From Streptomyces sp. NBC_00461 (GTDB lineage Bacteria; Actinomycetota; Actinomycetes; Streptomycetales; Streptomycetaceae): a DNA stretch of 64,000 nt. The position numbers and the translations under genes are program-made. The notes under the pieces are model-generated. The model was given only the letters and a program-made list of their open reading frames with translations, had not been told where the DNA came from and ran no database searches. Location: contig NZ_CP107902.1 of the NCBI RefSeq assembly GCF_036013935.1, positions 4,993,001 through 5,057,000 of the forward strand. The letters are read 5' to 3'. Positions 22,675 to 30,891 of the stretch are shown here, one piece after another; position 1 is the stretch's first letter, and each line of letters begins with the position of its first letter.

Positions 22675-23223
22675 TCAGCTCTGGTGGGACTGGTAGTGCG
22701 TGACGGCGTCGGAGGTGCGTCCGGCGCCGTACACCCGGAGGAACTCCGCCAACTCCGGGTGGCTGGGGGCGAGGCTGTCCGCGGCGTCGATTATGTCGCC
22801 CGCGGCGGCGACCGAGCGCAGCAGCGACTGGATCTCGCGGACCACCCGCTTGACCGTGGGCGCTCCCGAACTGCTCGTCGTGGTCGTGGTGTTGCTGAGC
22901 ACCGATCCCCCCTGCGACTTCTTGATCTCTTCCATGCGCTCCGTGGCCTCGGCCGCGCTCACACTGCCGTCCGCGACCTGCCCCGCCAGGTCCTGCAGCA
23001 GCTGCACCCGCTGTACGACGGCCGGGTTGCCGATCTTCGCCCGCTGGCCGCTCATGAGCTGGGACAGCATCGGAGCGGACAGGCCCAGCACCCCCGCAAG
23101 GCGGGCCTGATTGAGGCCGAGGTCTTCTATGAGCTTACGGAAGAGCGCCCCCAGCGGCTCCCCATACCAGTTCCGCTGCAGTTCCCGCGCTCTTGCGGTG
23201 GCTTCCTGCTGTGCGGCGTCCAT
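22675..23223 (-). CDS. Helix-turn-helix DNA-binding regulator
   Basis: The 182-aa product starts MDAAQQEATARARELQ with GGGGAG 5 nt upstream. It has an XRE-like HTH around residues 25-60 (LNQARLAGVLGLSAPMLSQLMSGQR), a helical linker (DGSVSAAEATERMEEIKKSQ) and a C-terminal helical region. Upstream, a perfect 10-bp inverted repeat covers the probable promoter, so autoregulation is likely (inference). A longer frame to 23283 would run through the palindrome and lacks an RBS. It is conserved next to tRNA-Ala in related genomes by my recollection; its targets are unknown. Confidence 0.85.
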   Translation of the reverse strand: MDAAQQEATARARELQRNWYGEPLGALFRKLIEDLGLNQARLAGVLGLSAPMLSQLMSGQRAKIGNPAVVQRVQLLQDLAGQVADGSVSAAEATERMEEIKKSQGGSVLSNTTTTTSSSGAPTVKRVVREIQSLLRSVAAAGDIIDAADSLAPSHPELAEFLRVYGAGRTSDAVTHYQSHQS

Positions 23224-23252
23224 TGCGTCTCCCCATCGCTTCCCCAAGTACT

Positions 23253-23274
23253 GTGGTTCGCTGTAGCGAACCAC
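23253..23274. promoter_or_regulatory. Perfect palindrome upstream of the HTH regulator
   Basis: GTGGTTCGCT (23253-23262) and AGCGAACCAC (23265-23274) are exact inverted repeats with a 2-nt spacer, centred 40 bp upstream of the regulator start. This is the size and position expected for an operator. Confidence 0.75.
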
Positions 23275-23404
23275 GCCGAGCATCTTACGGAGAGTGGTCG
23301 TTCACGGGGACCCCCAATCTTTTTGCGAGATCCCGGGGGTGACCCGGTACTCTGGTCTGCGGCGCCCACCGGAACGCGGTTTATCCGGGGGATGCTCCGC
23401 TTTC

Positions 23405-23477
23405 GGGGCCTTAGCTCAGTTGGTAGAGCGCTGTCTTTGCATGGCAGATGTCAGGGGTTCGACTCCCCTAGGCTCCA
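23405..23477 (+). tRNA. alaT: tRNA-Ala (TGC anticodon)
   Basis: A complete cloverleaf starts GGGGCCTTAGCTCAGTTGGT, with anticodon TGC in CTTTGCATG, T-arm AGGGGTTCGACTCCCCT and 3' end GGCTCCA. No CCA is encoded. Its last 22 nt plus one flanking base recur at 36290-36311, marking it as the integration target of the downstream element. Confidence 0.97.
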
Positions 23478-23478
23478 C
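23457..23478 (+). repeat. attL-like direct repeat (tRNA-Ala 3' end)
   Basis: A 22-bp sequence shared exactly with 36290-36311; it covers the T-loop to discriminator base of tRNA-Ala. Confidence 0.8.
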
Positions 23479-23484
23479 GTGGGA

Positions 23485-23523
23485 TAGCCCCTCTGACCTG
23501 TGGAAATGCGGGTCGGAGGGGCT
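23485..23523 (+). terminator. Terminator after tRNA-Ala
   Basis: ATAGCCCCTCTGACC pairs perfectly with GGTCGGAGGGGCTAT around a loop containing TGTGGAAATGC, then TTTTCG. A diverged copy follows the right-hand repeat. Confidence 0.85.
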
Positions 23524-23529
23524 ATTTTC

Positions 23530-23547
23530 GTGCTGACATGTCAGCAC
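23530..23547. repeat. 18-bp palindrome at left end of element
   Basis: GTGCTGACATGTCAGCAC is a perfect palindrome. A further half-site GTGCTGACA follows at about 23552. The same arms occur at the right end of the element. Confidence 0.85.
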
Positions 23548-23573
23548 GGCAGTGCTGACAGGAGCTTCTAGAG

Positions 23574-23589
23574 CCCCGATTTATCGGGG
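23574..23589 (-). terminator. Short hairpin CCCCGAT-TT-ATCGGGG
   Basis: A 7-bp stem at 23574-23580/23583-23589. On either strand it resembles a weak terminator, possibly left from an element gene that ended at the left attachment site. Confidence 0.45.
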
Positions 23590-23780
23590 TTTGCAGGCGG
23601 CCTGTCTCCCCTGGAGTTCCCCTGGGCGCGCGGGGCGTGAGGGGCGTCTGGAGAGAGCTCTCGGTGCTCCGCCGGGACTGGGTGTGGGCGCTGCGTGATC
23701 GGGCGGCGAAGTGACATTGGCCAGTGGTGGCGTAGCCGCGAGCGCACCACGCGGCCGGACCTGAACCGCTGTGACGGGGA

Positions 23781-24134
23781 TCATCGATGCGTTGGATGGC
23801 CCGCAGGGGTTCGTACGGACCGGCGGCAGTCGCGGCGGAGCACTGCGCGCAGGGCGGCGTGCTTCTCATCGTCGGGGAGCTCGCGGGCAAGAGTGCAGCG
23901 GACGCGAGGGCTGGTATCGGCCGCAAGGTGGGTGCCGAGGTGGTTCTTTAACCTCCTGCGCCCGTCAGCCCAGCAGGACAGCCGTGAACATTTCGCGGTG
24001 AGCCACCAGCCGCTCCTGGAGACCAGCTCAAGGGTGGCAGCACAGCAGTTGCCGATGCTAACGATATTTAGGTCTTCATCCTGACATCGCAGGTCACGGG
24101 GCTGGTGTGCGCCTGTGGTGTTTGTGCGACGTGT
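23781..24134 (-). pseudogene. Start-less decayed reading frame at element left end
   Basis: On the minus strand one frame stays open for about 118 codons to a TGA at 23781-23783 but has no ATG, GTG or TTG in a likely start position. Its translation contains coding-like stretches (RDLRCQDEDLNIVSIGN, HLAADTSPRVRCTLARELPD, DEKHAALRAVLRRD). The last two resemble HEAT-type repeats, in which short helices with VRxxLAREL-like cores recur. I read it as the eroded C-terminal part of a lost gene. No integrase motif (R..HxxR..Y) is visible in it. Confidence 0.35.
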
Positions 24135-24453
24135 TCACCGACCGCGAGCGGCACAGACCGTGGGTTCGCCGGTGGCCACTTGGGAGGACTTTCTCACAGC
24201 CGGGTGTCATTTCCGTCTGTCGGACAGCTGTGATCCGGCTGAGAGGCCATTGCCATGGACGACCGGTTTCTTGGTGGCACCGGGGCGAACGGCCCCGGGA
24301 ACCGGAATGAGCCAACGAGCAGGGTTTCCCGGCCGTCTGCGGTCGGTGAACCAACGCTGCTCCGAGGAACAACCCGCGACCACGTCGTCCGGCGTCGAGT
24401 ACGCCGCCGGGACACGAGGTCTGGAACCCGTCTCACAGCAACAGGAGTGAACT

Positions 24454-25029
24454 GTGTCTCCTATCTCCGAGAAGTCCGCCAACGGCAAGCGTGCTCTCCT
24501 GAGCAGGCGATCGATGGCGGTCGCCGTCGCGGCGGCCGCGCTGGGCGCGAGCCTGAGCCTCGCCGGTGCCGGCACGTCCGTGGCGGCACCCCCGCCGCCG
24601 CCGGCCTCCGTGTCCGGCAGTGCCTCGAACCAGCAGCAGGCGCCGGGCTACATGCAGGACGGCCTTCACCTGTGGGAGCAGATCGGCTGGCCCAACTTCA
24701 ACAACATCGGCAACCGGGAGTGGATCCACGCCGGCTCGTTCGTCGACCCGCGCACCTTTCAGCGAGTCAACGAGGAGCTCTTCACCGGCGGGCGGTACGA
24801 GGACCGGGACGGCAGGCTGCGCGCCTTCATGGACAGCGGACAGGCCGGCCCCTCCAGCATGAACGCCGCAGGCGCGTTCCAGGAGTACAACACGACCGTG
24901 TATCACCAGCAGGTGAACTCCGCCATCCCCAGGCGCGACGCCAACCGCATCGTCCGGAACATCCGGACCGGCGACGTGTTCTGGACGGACGACCACTACA
25001 GCAACTTCCACTACATGGGCCGTCACTGA
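24454..25029 (+). CDS. Secreted ribonuclease of the N1/T1 (barnase-like microbial RNase) family
   Basis: The 191-aa product has an Arg-containing signal peptide (KRALLSRRSMAVAVAAAALG ... SVAAPPPPP) and a C-terminal domain with the layout of guanyl-specific microbial RNases: FQEY with catalytic Glu144, NRIVRNIRTGD with Arg165, and WTDDHYSNFHYM with His181, equivalent to Glu54/Arg69/His85 of RNase Sa. The region between the signal and the domain (residues ~55-95, Trp/Asn-rich) is longer than in RNase Sa. Start is GTG 24454 after AGGAG. RNA cleavage outside the cell is inferred. No barstar-like inhibitor gene is adjacent. Confidence 0.75.
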   Translation: MSPISEKSANGKRALLSRRSMAVAVAAAALGASLSLAGAGTSVAAPPPPPASVSGSASNQQQAPGYMQDGLHLWEQIGWPNFNNIGNREWIHAGSFVDPRTFQRVNEELFTGGRYEDRDGRLRAFMDSGQAGPSSMNAAGAFQEYNTTVYHQQVNSAIPRRDANRIVRNIRTGDVFWTDDHYSNFHYMGRH

Positions 25030-25467
25030 CGCCAACGGACGGGAGGGCCGAGCCCTGCTCGGCCCTCCCCTCATTGTCGATCGGGCTGCGAGCCCTTTGC
25101 AGGGCCGGCTCACCCAGGGATTCCGGGTGCGGCCTTTCCGGTTCGTGGCGTGAGCCGGTCGGCCGCACCGGGCGCCCGTTCCGGGTATGACGCAGCACGC
25201 TGTCGCCTTCCCCTCGGTCTGCTCTGCGTCGGCGTGGAGTGCGACGAGGCCTTCGCCCGGCAGCGCTCTCTGCCCAGACCCGGCCGGTATCCGTCGGCCG
25301 GCGTCCTGCGCCGGACCCCCGCCCAGGAACTGCCGCGTATCGCGGACATGCCGCACGACCCACCGCGGAGATGCTGCCCGGCCTGCGTGCCCGTCCCGGC
25401 GCCTTCGAGGCCGCTCACCACCTGGGCGGTGCATGGCGGCAGCCGGGCGGCGACGGCCGTCCACGGC
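25030..25467. other. Intergenic region, nothing convincing
   Basis: This 438-bp gap lies between the RNase gene and the convergent STAND regulator gene. Several overlapping short frames are open because of the high GC; none has an RBS plus a recognisable protein. A small eroded gene cannot be excluded. Confidence 0.4.
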
Positions 25468-28353
25468 TCAGGTGCGTAGCTTGTAGCCGAAGCCTCGGAC
25501 CGTCTCGATGCGGTCGCGGCCGATCTTGTTACGCAGCCGCATCATCTGGACGTCCACGACGTGCGTGTCGCCGGACCAGGCGCAGCCCCAGACTCGCTCC
25601 AGGAGGATGTCCCGGGTGAGGACCGTGCCGGGCGAAGCGGCGAATTCCCGCAGCAGCTTCAGCTCGGTCGTGGTCAGGTGGACGGGTTCTCCGTTTCTGT
25701 ACACCTCCAGTGACAGCGGGCAGTACACCAGGTCCCCGAACCGGACCGCACGGGTGTCGGGCCGCTGGTCCGCGGGGACGGTTCGACGCAGCAGGGCACG
25801 GACGCGCGCGACCAGGACCGATCCGTCGACCGGCCTGGCCAGGCAGTCGTCGGCTCCCGCCTCCAGGCACGTCACCACGTCCGCCGGGTCCTCGCGGTCC
25901 GAGATCAGCACAATGGGTATCTCGGACTCCTCGCGGATCCGCCCGGCCAGGCTCACCCCGTCCAGGCCCGGCAGCCAGCCCGCGATCACGGCCACGTCCG
26001 GGCTCTGCTGACGGAACAGGGTGAGCCCGGCCACGCCGTCGGCGGCGGTACGCACCCGGTAGCCGCGCTCCTCAAGGACGAGCCGGGTGCTCTCCCTGGC
26101 CGTCGGGTCGTCGTCGACAAGCAGCACGTCGTATGCGCGGCGTCCATCGTCGGGCGACACCGGCTCGGGGGGTGCTGTGGTAGGCGCGTGCCGTCGCCGT
26201 ATCAGGTCCGGTGCGGGCTCCCTGGCATCGATAGCACCGCCGACATCGATGCCACCGTCGCATTCGGTGCCACCGTCGTGTGGGGTGTCGGCGTCGGAAT
26301 CGGTCTCGGCGTCGGTGTTGCCGGCCAGCGCGAAGTCGACGGCCCTGCCGGGGGTGTGGTGCCGGCCGCCTTCCGCGAACGCCTTCCCGTACGACGCCTC
26401 GCCCAGCGCACCGATGACAACTCGCTCGCAGCGCGCGTGCTGTTCGGCCATCTGCGGCCCGAACGCGCAGATCGAGCTGCCGGCGTCGTGCCACAGGGCA
26501 TCCGCCAAACCGAGAAGCCCGGCGGCCCGCTCATGAGCGCCGTCGTCGGCGGTGGCCCAGGCGAGCAGTTCGACCATCCTCGCGACCATCGCGTGGTCGT
26601 TGAAGCCACGCATGCTTTCCAGCGCGGATCGGACCAGGGTCTCGGTCGTGTCCCGGTCACCGCGTGCCCAGGCGTCATGGCCCAGCGCCATCAGTACCTG
26701 AGCGCGGCCCCACCGCTCCCCACTCGCCTCGGCAGCGGCGGCGAACTGTCCACCGGTCTGTGCCGCCCGCGGGTCCCCGGCGTACGCCTGGACGCAGGCC
26801 AGCGCGAGCCGCCAGGATGCCGCCTCGCGCTCGTCACCCAGAGCGGTCATGGCGGCCCAGGCCTCCTCGTAACGGCAGATGCTCTCCTCCGGCCGCCCCC
26901 GGTAGTGCGCCGACACCCCGCGCAGACCGCTCACCTGGCTCCGCACCCACGAGTCACCCAGCCGCTCGCCCAGCGCGTCCGCCTCGTCCAGCCAGCAGTC
27001 GGCCGTCACCAGGTCACCCTGCGTCTGCGCCACCCAGACGGCGGCAAGGAGCGCACGGGCGCGCTCCGGGCTGGGCTCGGGCGCGGCGGCAAGCGCCCGC
27101 TCGAACTGGCGGCGCCCCTCACTGAGTAAGCCGCCCGCGCACCAGTGCCAGCACAAGGCCGCGGCCAGCGCCAGCCGGGGCCGGGGCTCACCGTCGTAGT
27201 CCAGGGCGGCCAGCACATTGGCGTGCTCCGCGCGCAGCCGGGCCAGGTTCTCCTCCTGGCCCGGGCCGTACCAGTTCCGGTCGATGCGGCGGGCGAGCGA
27301 GAGGTAGAAGTCGCGGTGCCGTCGGCGCAGTTCGTTCTGCTCGCCGGAGGCCGCGAGTCGCTCCCGGCCGTAGTCCCGGATGGTCTCCAGCAGCCGGTAA
27401 CGCGGCAGACTGTCCATCTCGCAGGCCAGGACGACGGATTGGGTGACCAGCCGGTCCAGGACGTCCAGCACCTCGGCCTCGGCGATCCCTTCCCCGGAGC
27501 AGACGCTCTCGGCGGCCTCCAGGCTGAACCCGCCGGCGAAGACGGTCAGGCGGTTCCACAGCAGCCGCTCAACCGGCGCGCACAGCTCGTAGCTCCAGTC
27601 GATCATCCCGCGCAGGGTGCGCTGATGAGCCGGTGCCGTCCGGCTGCCGCAGGTGAGCAGCGCCAAGCGGTTCTCCAGCCGGTCCGTCAGCTGTCCTAAG
27701 GTCAGCGTGCGCAGCCGGGACGCGGCAAGCTCGATCGCCAGCGGCAGCCCGTCCAGACCGGCGCAGAGGCGTGCGATCTCCGCCTGGTCGGCCTCGTCGC
27801 CGTGGAACTGCGGCCGGATGGCGGTGGCCCGGTCCCGTAGCAGTTCCACCGCCTCGTCCTGTGGAAGCGGCGCGAGGGCGAAGACGTGCTCGCCCGTGAC
27901 GCCCAGGATGTGGCGGCTCGTGGTGAGGATGCGCAGCTCCGGAGCGGCCGACAGGAGCGTCGCGGCCAGCTCGGCGCACGCGTCGATGAGGTGCTCGCAG
28001 TTGTCCAGCACCAGCAACGTCCGGCGCCTGGCCAGATAGCCCGCGAGCTGGTCCGTGAAGGACAGGGCTCCGAGGTCGGGCACCCGCAGCGCGCCCGCCG
28101 CCGTGGCCGCCACCGCCGATGGATCGGACACCGGGGCGAGGTCCACCAGCCACACCCCGTCCGCAACGGCGTCCCGGGACGCGGCGGCCACCTCCAGCGC
28201 CAGCCGCGTCTTGCCCACACCGCCCATGCCCGTGATCGTCACCAACCGCCGCACGCCCAGAAGGCGCTGGATCTCAGCGGTCTCCTGCCGCCTGCCCACA
28301 AAACTCGTGATGGCAGCGGGCAGATTCCCGCATTCTGCGATCACCTTGGTCAT
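25468..28353 (-). CDS. STAND ATPase-TPR regulator fused to an OmpR-type response regulator with degenerate receiver
   Basis: The 961-aa protein has an NB-ARC/STAND ATPase (Walker A GMGGVGKT 42-49, Walker B LLVLDN 113-118), a winged-helix and TPR-like helical region (~330-690), an acidic linker, a receiver domain (~741-857) and a C-terminal OmpR/PhoB winged helix (~868-961, ending RGFGYKLRT). Such ATPases usually end in LuxR or begin with SARP domains; a full REC-wHTH end is unusual. In the receiver the phospho-acceptor position is Ala791 (VIAGWLPG instead of the usual LLDxxLPG) and the conserved Lys is Arg840, so normal phosphorylation is not expected. Start is ATG 28353 after GGGGGA; the frame opens to 28611. 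Confidence 0.88.
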   Translation of the reverse strand: MTKVIAECGNLPAAITSFVGRRQETAEIQRLLGVRRLVTITGMGGVGKTRLALEVAAASRDAVADGVWLVDLAPVSDPSAVAATAAGALRVPDLGALSFTDQLAGYLARRRTLLVLDNCEHLIDACAELAATLLSAAPELRILTTSRHILGVTGEHVFALAPLPQDEAVELLRDRATAIRPQFHGDEADQAEIARLCAGLDGLPLAIELAASRLRTLTLGQLTDRLENRLALLTCGSRTAPAHQRTLRGMIDWSYELCAPVERLLWNRLTVFAGGFSLEAAESVCSGEGIAEAEVLDVLDRLVTQSVVLACEMDSLPRYRLLETIRDYGRERLAASGEQNELRRRHRDFYLSLARRIDRNWYGPGQEENLARLRAEHANVLAALDYDGEPRPRLALAAALCWHWCAGGLLSEGRRQFERALAAAPEPSPERARALLAAVWVAQTQGDLVTADCWLDEADALGERLGDSWVRSQVSGLRGVSAHYRGRPEESICRYEEAWAAMTALGDEREAASWRLALACVQAYAGDPRAAQTGGQFAAAAEASGERWGRAQVLMALGHDAWARGDRDTTETLVRSALESMRGFNDHAMVARMVELLAWATADDGAHERAAGLLGLADALWHDAGSSICAFGPQMAEQHARCERVVIGALGEASYGKAFAEGGRHHTPGRAVDFALAGNTDAETDSDADTPHDGGTECDGGIDVGGAIDAREPAPDLIRRRHAPTTAPPEPVSPDDGRRAYDVLLVDDDPTARESTRLVLEERGYRVRTAADGVAGLTLFRQQSPDVAVIAGWLPGLDGVSLAGRIREESEIPIVLISDREDPADVVTCLEAGADDCLARPVDGSVLVARVRALLRRTVPADQRPDTRAVRFGDLVYCPLSLEVYRNGEPVHLTTTELKLLREFAASPGTVLTRDILLERVWGCAWSGDTHVVDVQMMRLRNKIGRDRIETVRGFGYKLRT

Positions 28354-28669
28354 GCTGTCCCCCGTCTCCCGCACCGGGATCGGAAATTGCCCGGAATTCT
28401 TATCAATGTCGTACGGCCGGCTGTGTCCGGCCGTATTGAAGGACTTGCACAGCCCAGGATTTGCGAGGCGGGCTTCCACTGTCTGAGTAGGCGTGGTCCG
28501 CCGACAACCGAATGCGGAGCGCATGCTTTTTGACCAAGATCTGCATGAAACGCCCGGCACGCGACCACTCTCCTGCGGGCCCTGCTCGTCCTGACGATTA
28601 CCGAAGTCCACAGGTGACAGACGATCTCCCGCGGAAGATCACACCCCTGACCGGCGCGACCGGTCCCGG
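28354..28669. promoter_or_regulatory. Promoter region of the STAND-REC gene
   Basis: A 316-bp gap between two leftward genes. It is visibly more AT-rich than its surroundings around 28370-28560, as expected for a promoter. I cannot name a -35/-10 pair, and no gene is supported here. Confidence 0.35.
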
Positions 28670-29299
28670 TCAGCCGGAGAGGCGGGGGGTGATTCGCCGG
28701 GCCAGCTCCACGAGCCGGTCGGCGCCCTGCGCCTTGTCGCCGGTGTCGGCGAGGGTGAGCACCCAGGTACCGGATCCGGCGCGCCACACCACGTAGGCGA
28801 CGCTCTGCCGCGGCTGCAGCACCTGGGTGGTCTCGCTGAAGGCGGCCTGCCCCAGCCCGTCGACCTTGGTGACCTTCACGTCGCGCATGCCCGCCGACGC
28901 GGGGTCGCGGACCAGCCTGTGCGCGGCGGAGCGTTCGGCGTCGTAGGAGCGGGTGGAGGGGTTGAGGGTCAGCATGGACGCACCGTTGCCGGAGGTGTAG
29001 CTGCACGAGTCCGGAGCCGTGCCCTTGTTGGGCGCGACGCGTGGGGCCTGCTTGGGGTCGGTCAGTACCTGGCGGGCGGCGGACTCGTCGAAAACGGTGC
29101 ACAGCCGGGAGGGTGGCAGGGTCTTGACCGAGGGGGTGACGGTGGGATCGGGCGACACGTTCGTCACCCGGCCGGCACCGCTCGGGGAAGCACTGGCATC
29201 GGCGGGGGAAGTGCTGCCTGGGGAGCAGGAGGCCAGCAGACCGCACAGGACGGCGGCGGCCGCGGGCAGGACGGCGCGGGGCAGACGGCGTGGATTCAT
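28670..29299 (-). CDS. Putative lipoprotein (DUF3558-like)
   Basis: The 209-aa product has a lipoprotein signal with lipobox LLASC (Cys at about residue 25), a Ser/Pro/Thr-rich spacer, then a globular domain with LCTVFDESAARQVL, SCSYTSGNGASMLTLNPST and a C-terminal VAYVVWRAGSGTWVLTLADTG. The layout matches DUF3558-type secreted actinobacterial lipoproteins, an assignment from memory. It is probably anchored on the outer face of the membrane. No function is assigned. It is leftward, 105 bp before another secreted protein gene. Confidence 0.75.
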   Translation of the reverse strand: MNPRRLPRAVLPAAAAVLCGLLASCSPGSTSPADASASPSGAGRVTNVSPDPTVTPSVKTLPPSRLCTVFDESAARQVLTDPKQAPRVAPNKGTAPDSCSYTSGNGASMLTLNPSTRSYDAERSAAHRLVRDPASAGMRDVKVTKVDGLGQAAFSETTQVLQPRQSVAYVVWRAGSGTWVLTLADTGDKAQGADRLVELARRITPRLSG

Positions 29300-29404
29300 G
29301 AACGGGGTTTCCTTTGCGGTCGGACAGGGCGAGGGCCTGGCCCCCGTGGCTGGTGAGGGCCACGGGGACCAGGCCGGTAGGTGACTCAGCCGGTCACAGG
29401 GCCG

Positions 29405-30013
29405 TCAGCCGTAGACGTTGTACGTGCCGATGTCGTTGACCCTGAGGTTGCTCTGCCATGTGCCGAACTCGTAGTTGCCGTCCCACCAGTACCGCTCCTC
29501 GCCCCTGCCGCAGCTGGAGTGGTCGGTACGGAAGGCGCCGACGAAGGTGCCCTTCGTCCAGCGGCGCTCCACGTACTGGATCGGCTGGGCGTACTGCCCC
29601 GGCTTCAGGTTCACGAGGAAGTTGAACTTGGTCGTCGTGGACCCGTTGCGCCCGTAGTTGGGGGTGACGCTGGGGAGTATTTTGTTGAGATAGGGGATTG
29701 GGTTGTTGACCTGGACGTCGACCGACCACGACCAGCCCGTCGTCTTGTCCTGGCCCCAGGAGTAAGAGCAACTGGGGACGTTCGTGGGGCAGCGGTTGGT
29801 GGGGCCGCGCCACACCCAGTCCTGATAGGTGTTGGGCGCCTGGGTCTGAGGCTTAGCCCAGGTGGTGTCGCCCTTGCGGAAGTCGTAGCCGTCCGGCTTC
29901 CAGCACCAGGTATCTGCCGAGGCCGTGCCGGGTGAGGCCAGCAGGACGAGCGGGGCGAGACTCAGGCTCAGCGCCGGCGCCAGCCAGCGACGGCGGTTCT
30001 TCTTCTTGTTCAC
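29405..30013 (-). CDS. Secreted Trp/Tyr-rich protein of unknown function
   Basis: The product (202 aa from GTG 30013) has a basic n-region (NKKKNRRRW), a hydrophobic core (LAPALSLSLAPLVLLASP) and a TASAD cleavage-like site. The mature ~165 residues are rich in Trp, Tyr, Asn and Gly and contain at least four Cys, possibly forming disulphides (WCWKPDG, NRCPTNVPSCSY, SSCGRGEERYWWDG). A frame extension to 30085 would put 24 residues ahead of the signal peptide. I do not recognise the family. It sits in the same leftward run as the lipoprotein and the next small secreted protein. Confidence 0.68.
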   Translation of the reverse strand: MNKKKNRRRWLAPALSLSLAPLVLLASPGTASADTWCWKPDGYDFRKGDTTWAKPQTQAPNTYQDWVWRGPTNRCPTNVPSCSYSWGQDKTTGWSWSVDVQVNNPIPYLNKILPSVTPNYGRNGSTTTKFNFLVNLKPGQYAQPIQYVERRWTKGTFVGAFRTDHSSCGRGEERYWWDGNYEFGTWQSNLRVNDIGTYNVYG

Positions 30014-30125
30014 TGTGGGCTCTGCCTCGGGGGGCGTCAGAGCGTGGGGACGCACTTGGGTGGCTCCTTGCGGGGAGAGGGTCAACGGGAGAGAGGGGGC
30101 CGGTGGTGCGAGCGGCGCACGACGG

Positions 30126-30539
30126 TCATCGCCCGTAGGCGACGAGCATGTGGTACTGGTCCTGGGTCAGGCTCCAGTCGCCCCTCCAGGCGTCGGTCCG
30201 GCTCCATCCCTCGCAGTTCCTGCCGCGGTAGGCCGTCATCGAGAACTGGTCGTTGTTGGAGAACCACACGCTCGGCCAGTAGCTCGTCTTGTGGGGCTCG
30301 TTGCCCTGGAGGCACCGCTCCCACCTGTGGCCGTTGGGCTCGGTGACACTGATACGCCAGCTGTACGCGTCCACGTTCTGGTTGACGATCTTGACGCAGG
30401 CGGTGAAGACGGGGGAGTTGCAGGCGGGGGAGGGGTAGGGCGCGGCACTGGCCTCACCGGCGGCCAGGGTCAGCGACCCGCCCACCATGGTGGCGACAGC
30501 CAGGGCGCCGGCGAGTCTCTTGCGGAGTGAACGGGACAT
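30126..30539 (-). CDS. Small secreted Cys/Trp-rich protein of unknown function
   Basis: The 137-aa product starts MSRSLRKRLAGALAVATMVG with AGGGAG upstream. The signal peptide ends at EASAA; the ~100-residue mature part has Cys residues in CNSPVFTACVKI, RCLQG and RNCEGW and many Trp/Tyr. The upstream frame to 30764 contains no RBS. No family is recognised. With the gene at 29405 it makes a pair of small, aromatic-rich, disulphide-type exported proteins in the accessory element. Confidence 0.7.
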   Translation of the reverse strand: MSRSLRKRLAGALAVATMVGGSLTLAAGEASAAPYPSPACNSPVFTACVKIVNQNVDAYSWRISVTEPNGHRWERCLQGNEPHKTSYWPSVWFSNNDQFSMTAYRGRNCEGWSRTDAWRGDWSLTQDQYHMLVAYGR

Positions 30540-30891
30540 GGCCCCGCTCCCTTCTGTCCGGTTGGTTCGGGCGCAACCGAATCTCCGGGACGGGAGGTTG
30601 ATCATCCAGACCGGTTCAAGAGGCGAATCAATTCGGCGTTGCTCAATCAATCGATTCGCATCACCTGGGCGGAGCGGATTGATGACGCCTGGTGACGGGT
30701 TGCCAAACTCGGCCCGCATCACGGAGAAGCTGATCTGCAGCCCCCTCCGTCGGCCCGTCCACATCTGTCGTTGATCGGCGCCATCCGCCCGTCACCTGCA
30801 CTTAACGCACCCGTCACGACGCCCCTCGTATGGTCATGGCTTCCGATATCACTCGATGTCGCTTTCGCCGGATGCACGGAGGTACGCGCGC
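30540..30891. promoter_or_regulatory. Divergent promoter region with an inverted repeat
   Basis: This 352-bp region separates the leftward secreted-protein gene from the rightward HTH-nSTAND-WD40 gene. It is AT-richer at 30590-30690. GCGAATCAATT (30623-30633) and AATCGATTCGC (30649-30659) form an inverted repeat with one mismatch, a candidate operator. Confidence 0.45.

Larger units (their letters stand above)
23479..24453. other. Left-end region of element without an intact gene
   Basis: About 975 bp contain the tRNA terminator, an 18-bp palindrome, a hairpin and a decayed frame. Lower coding-like periodicity and many short mutually inconsistent ORFs suggest eroded DNA. The last ~60 bp hold the RBS and presumably the promoter of the secreted RNase gene. 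Confidence 0.5.

Noticed and set aside
25150..25479. A 109-aa ORF between the RNase and STAND genes
   Set aside because: It has no good RBS, its Cys/Pro/Arg-rich composition is typical of off-frame GC-rich DNA, and it overlaps other equally open frames.
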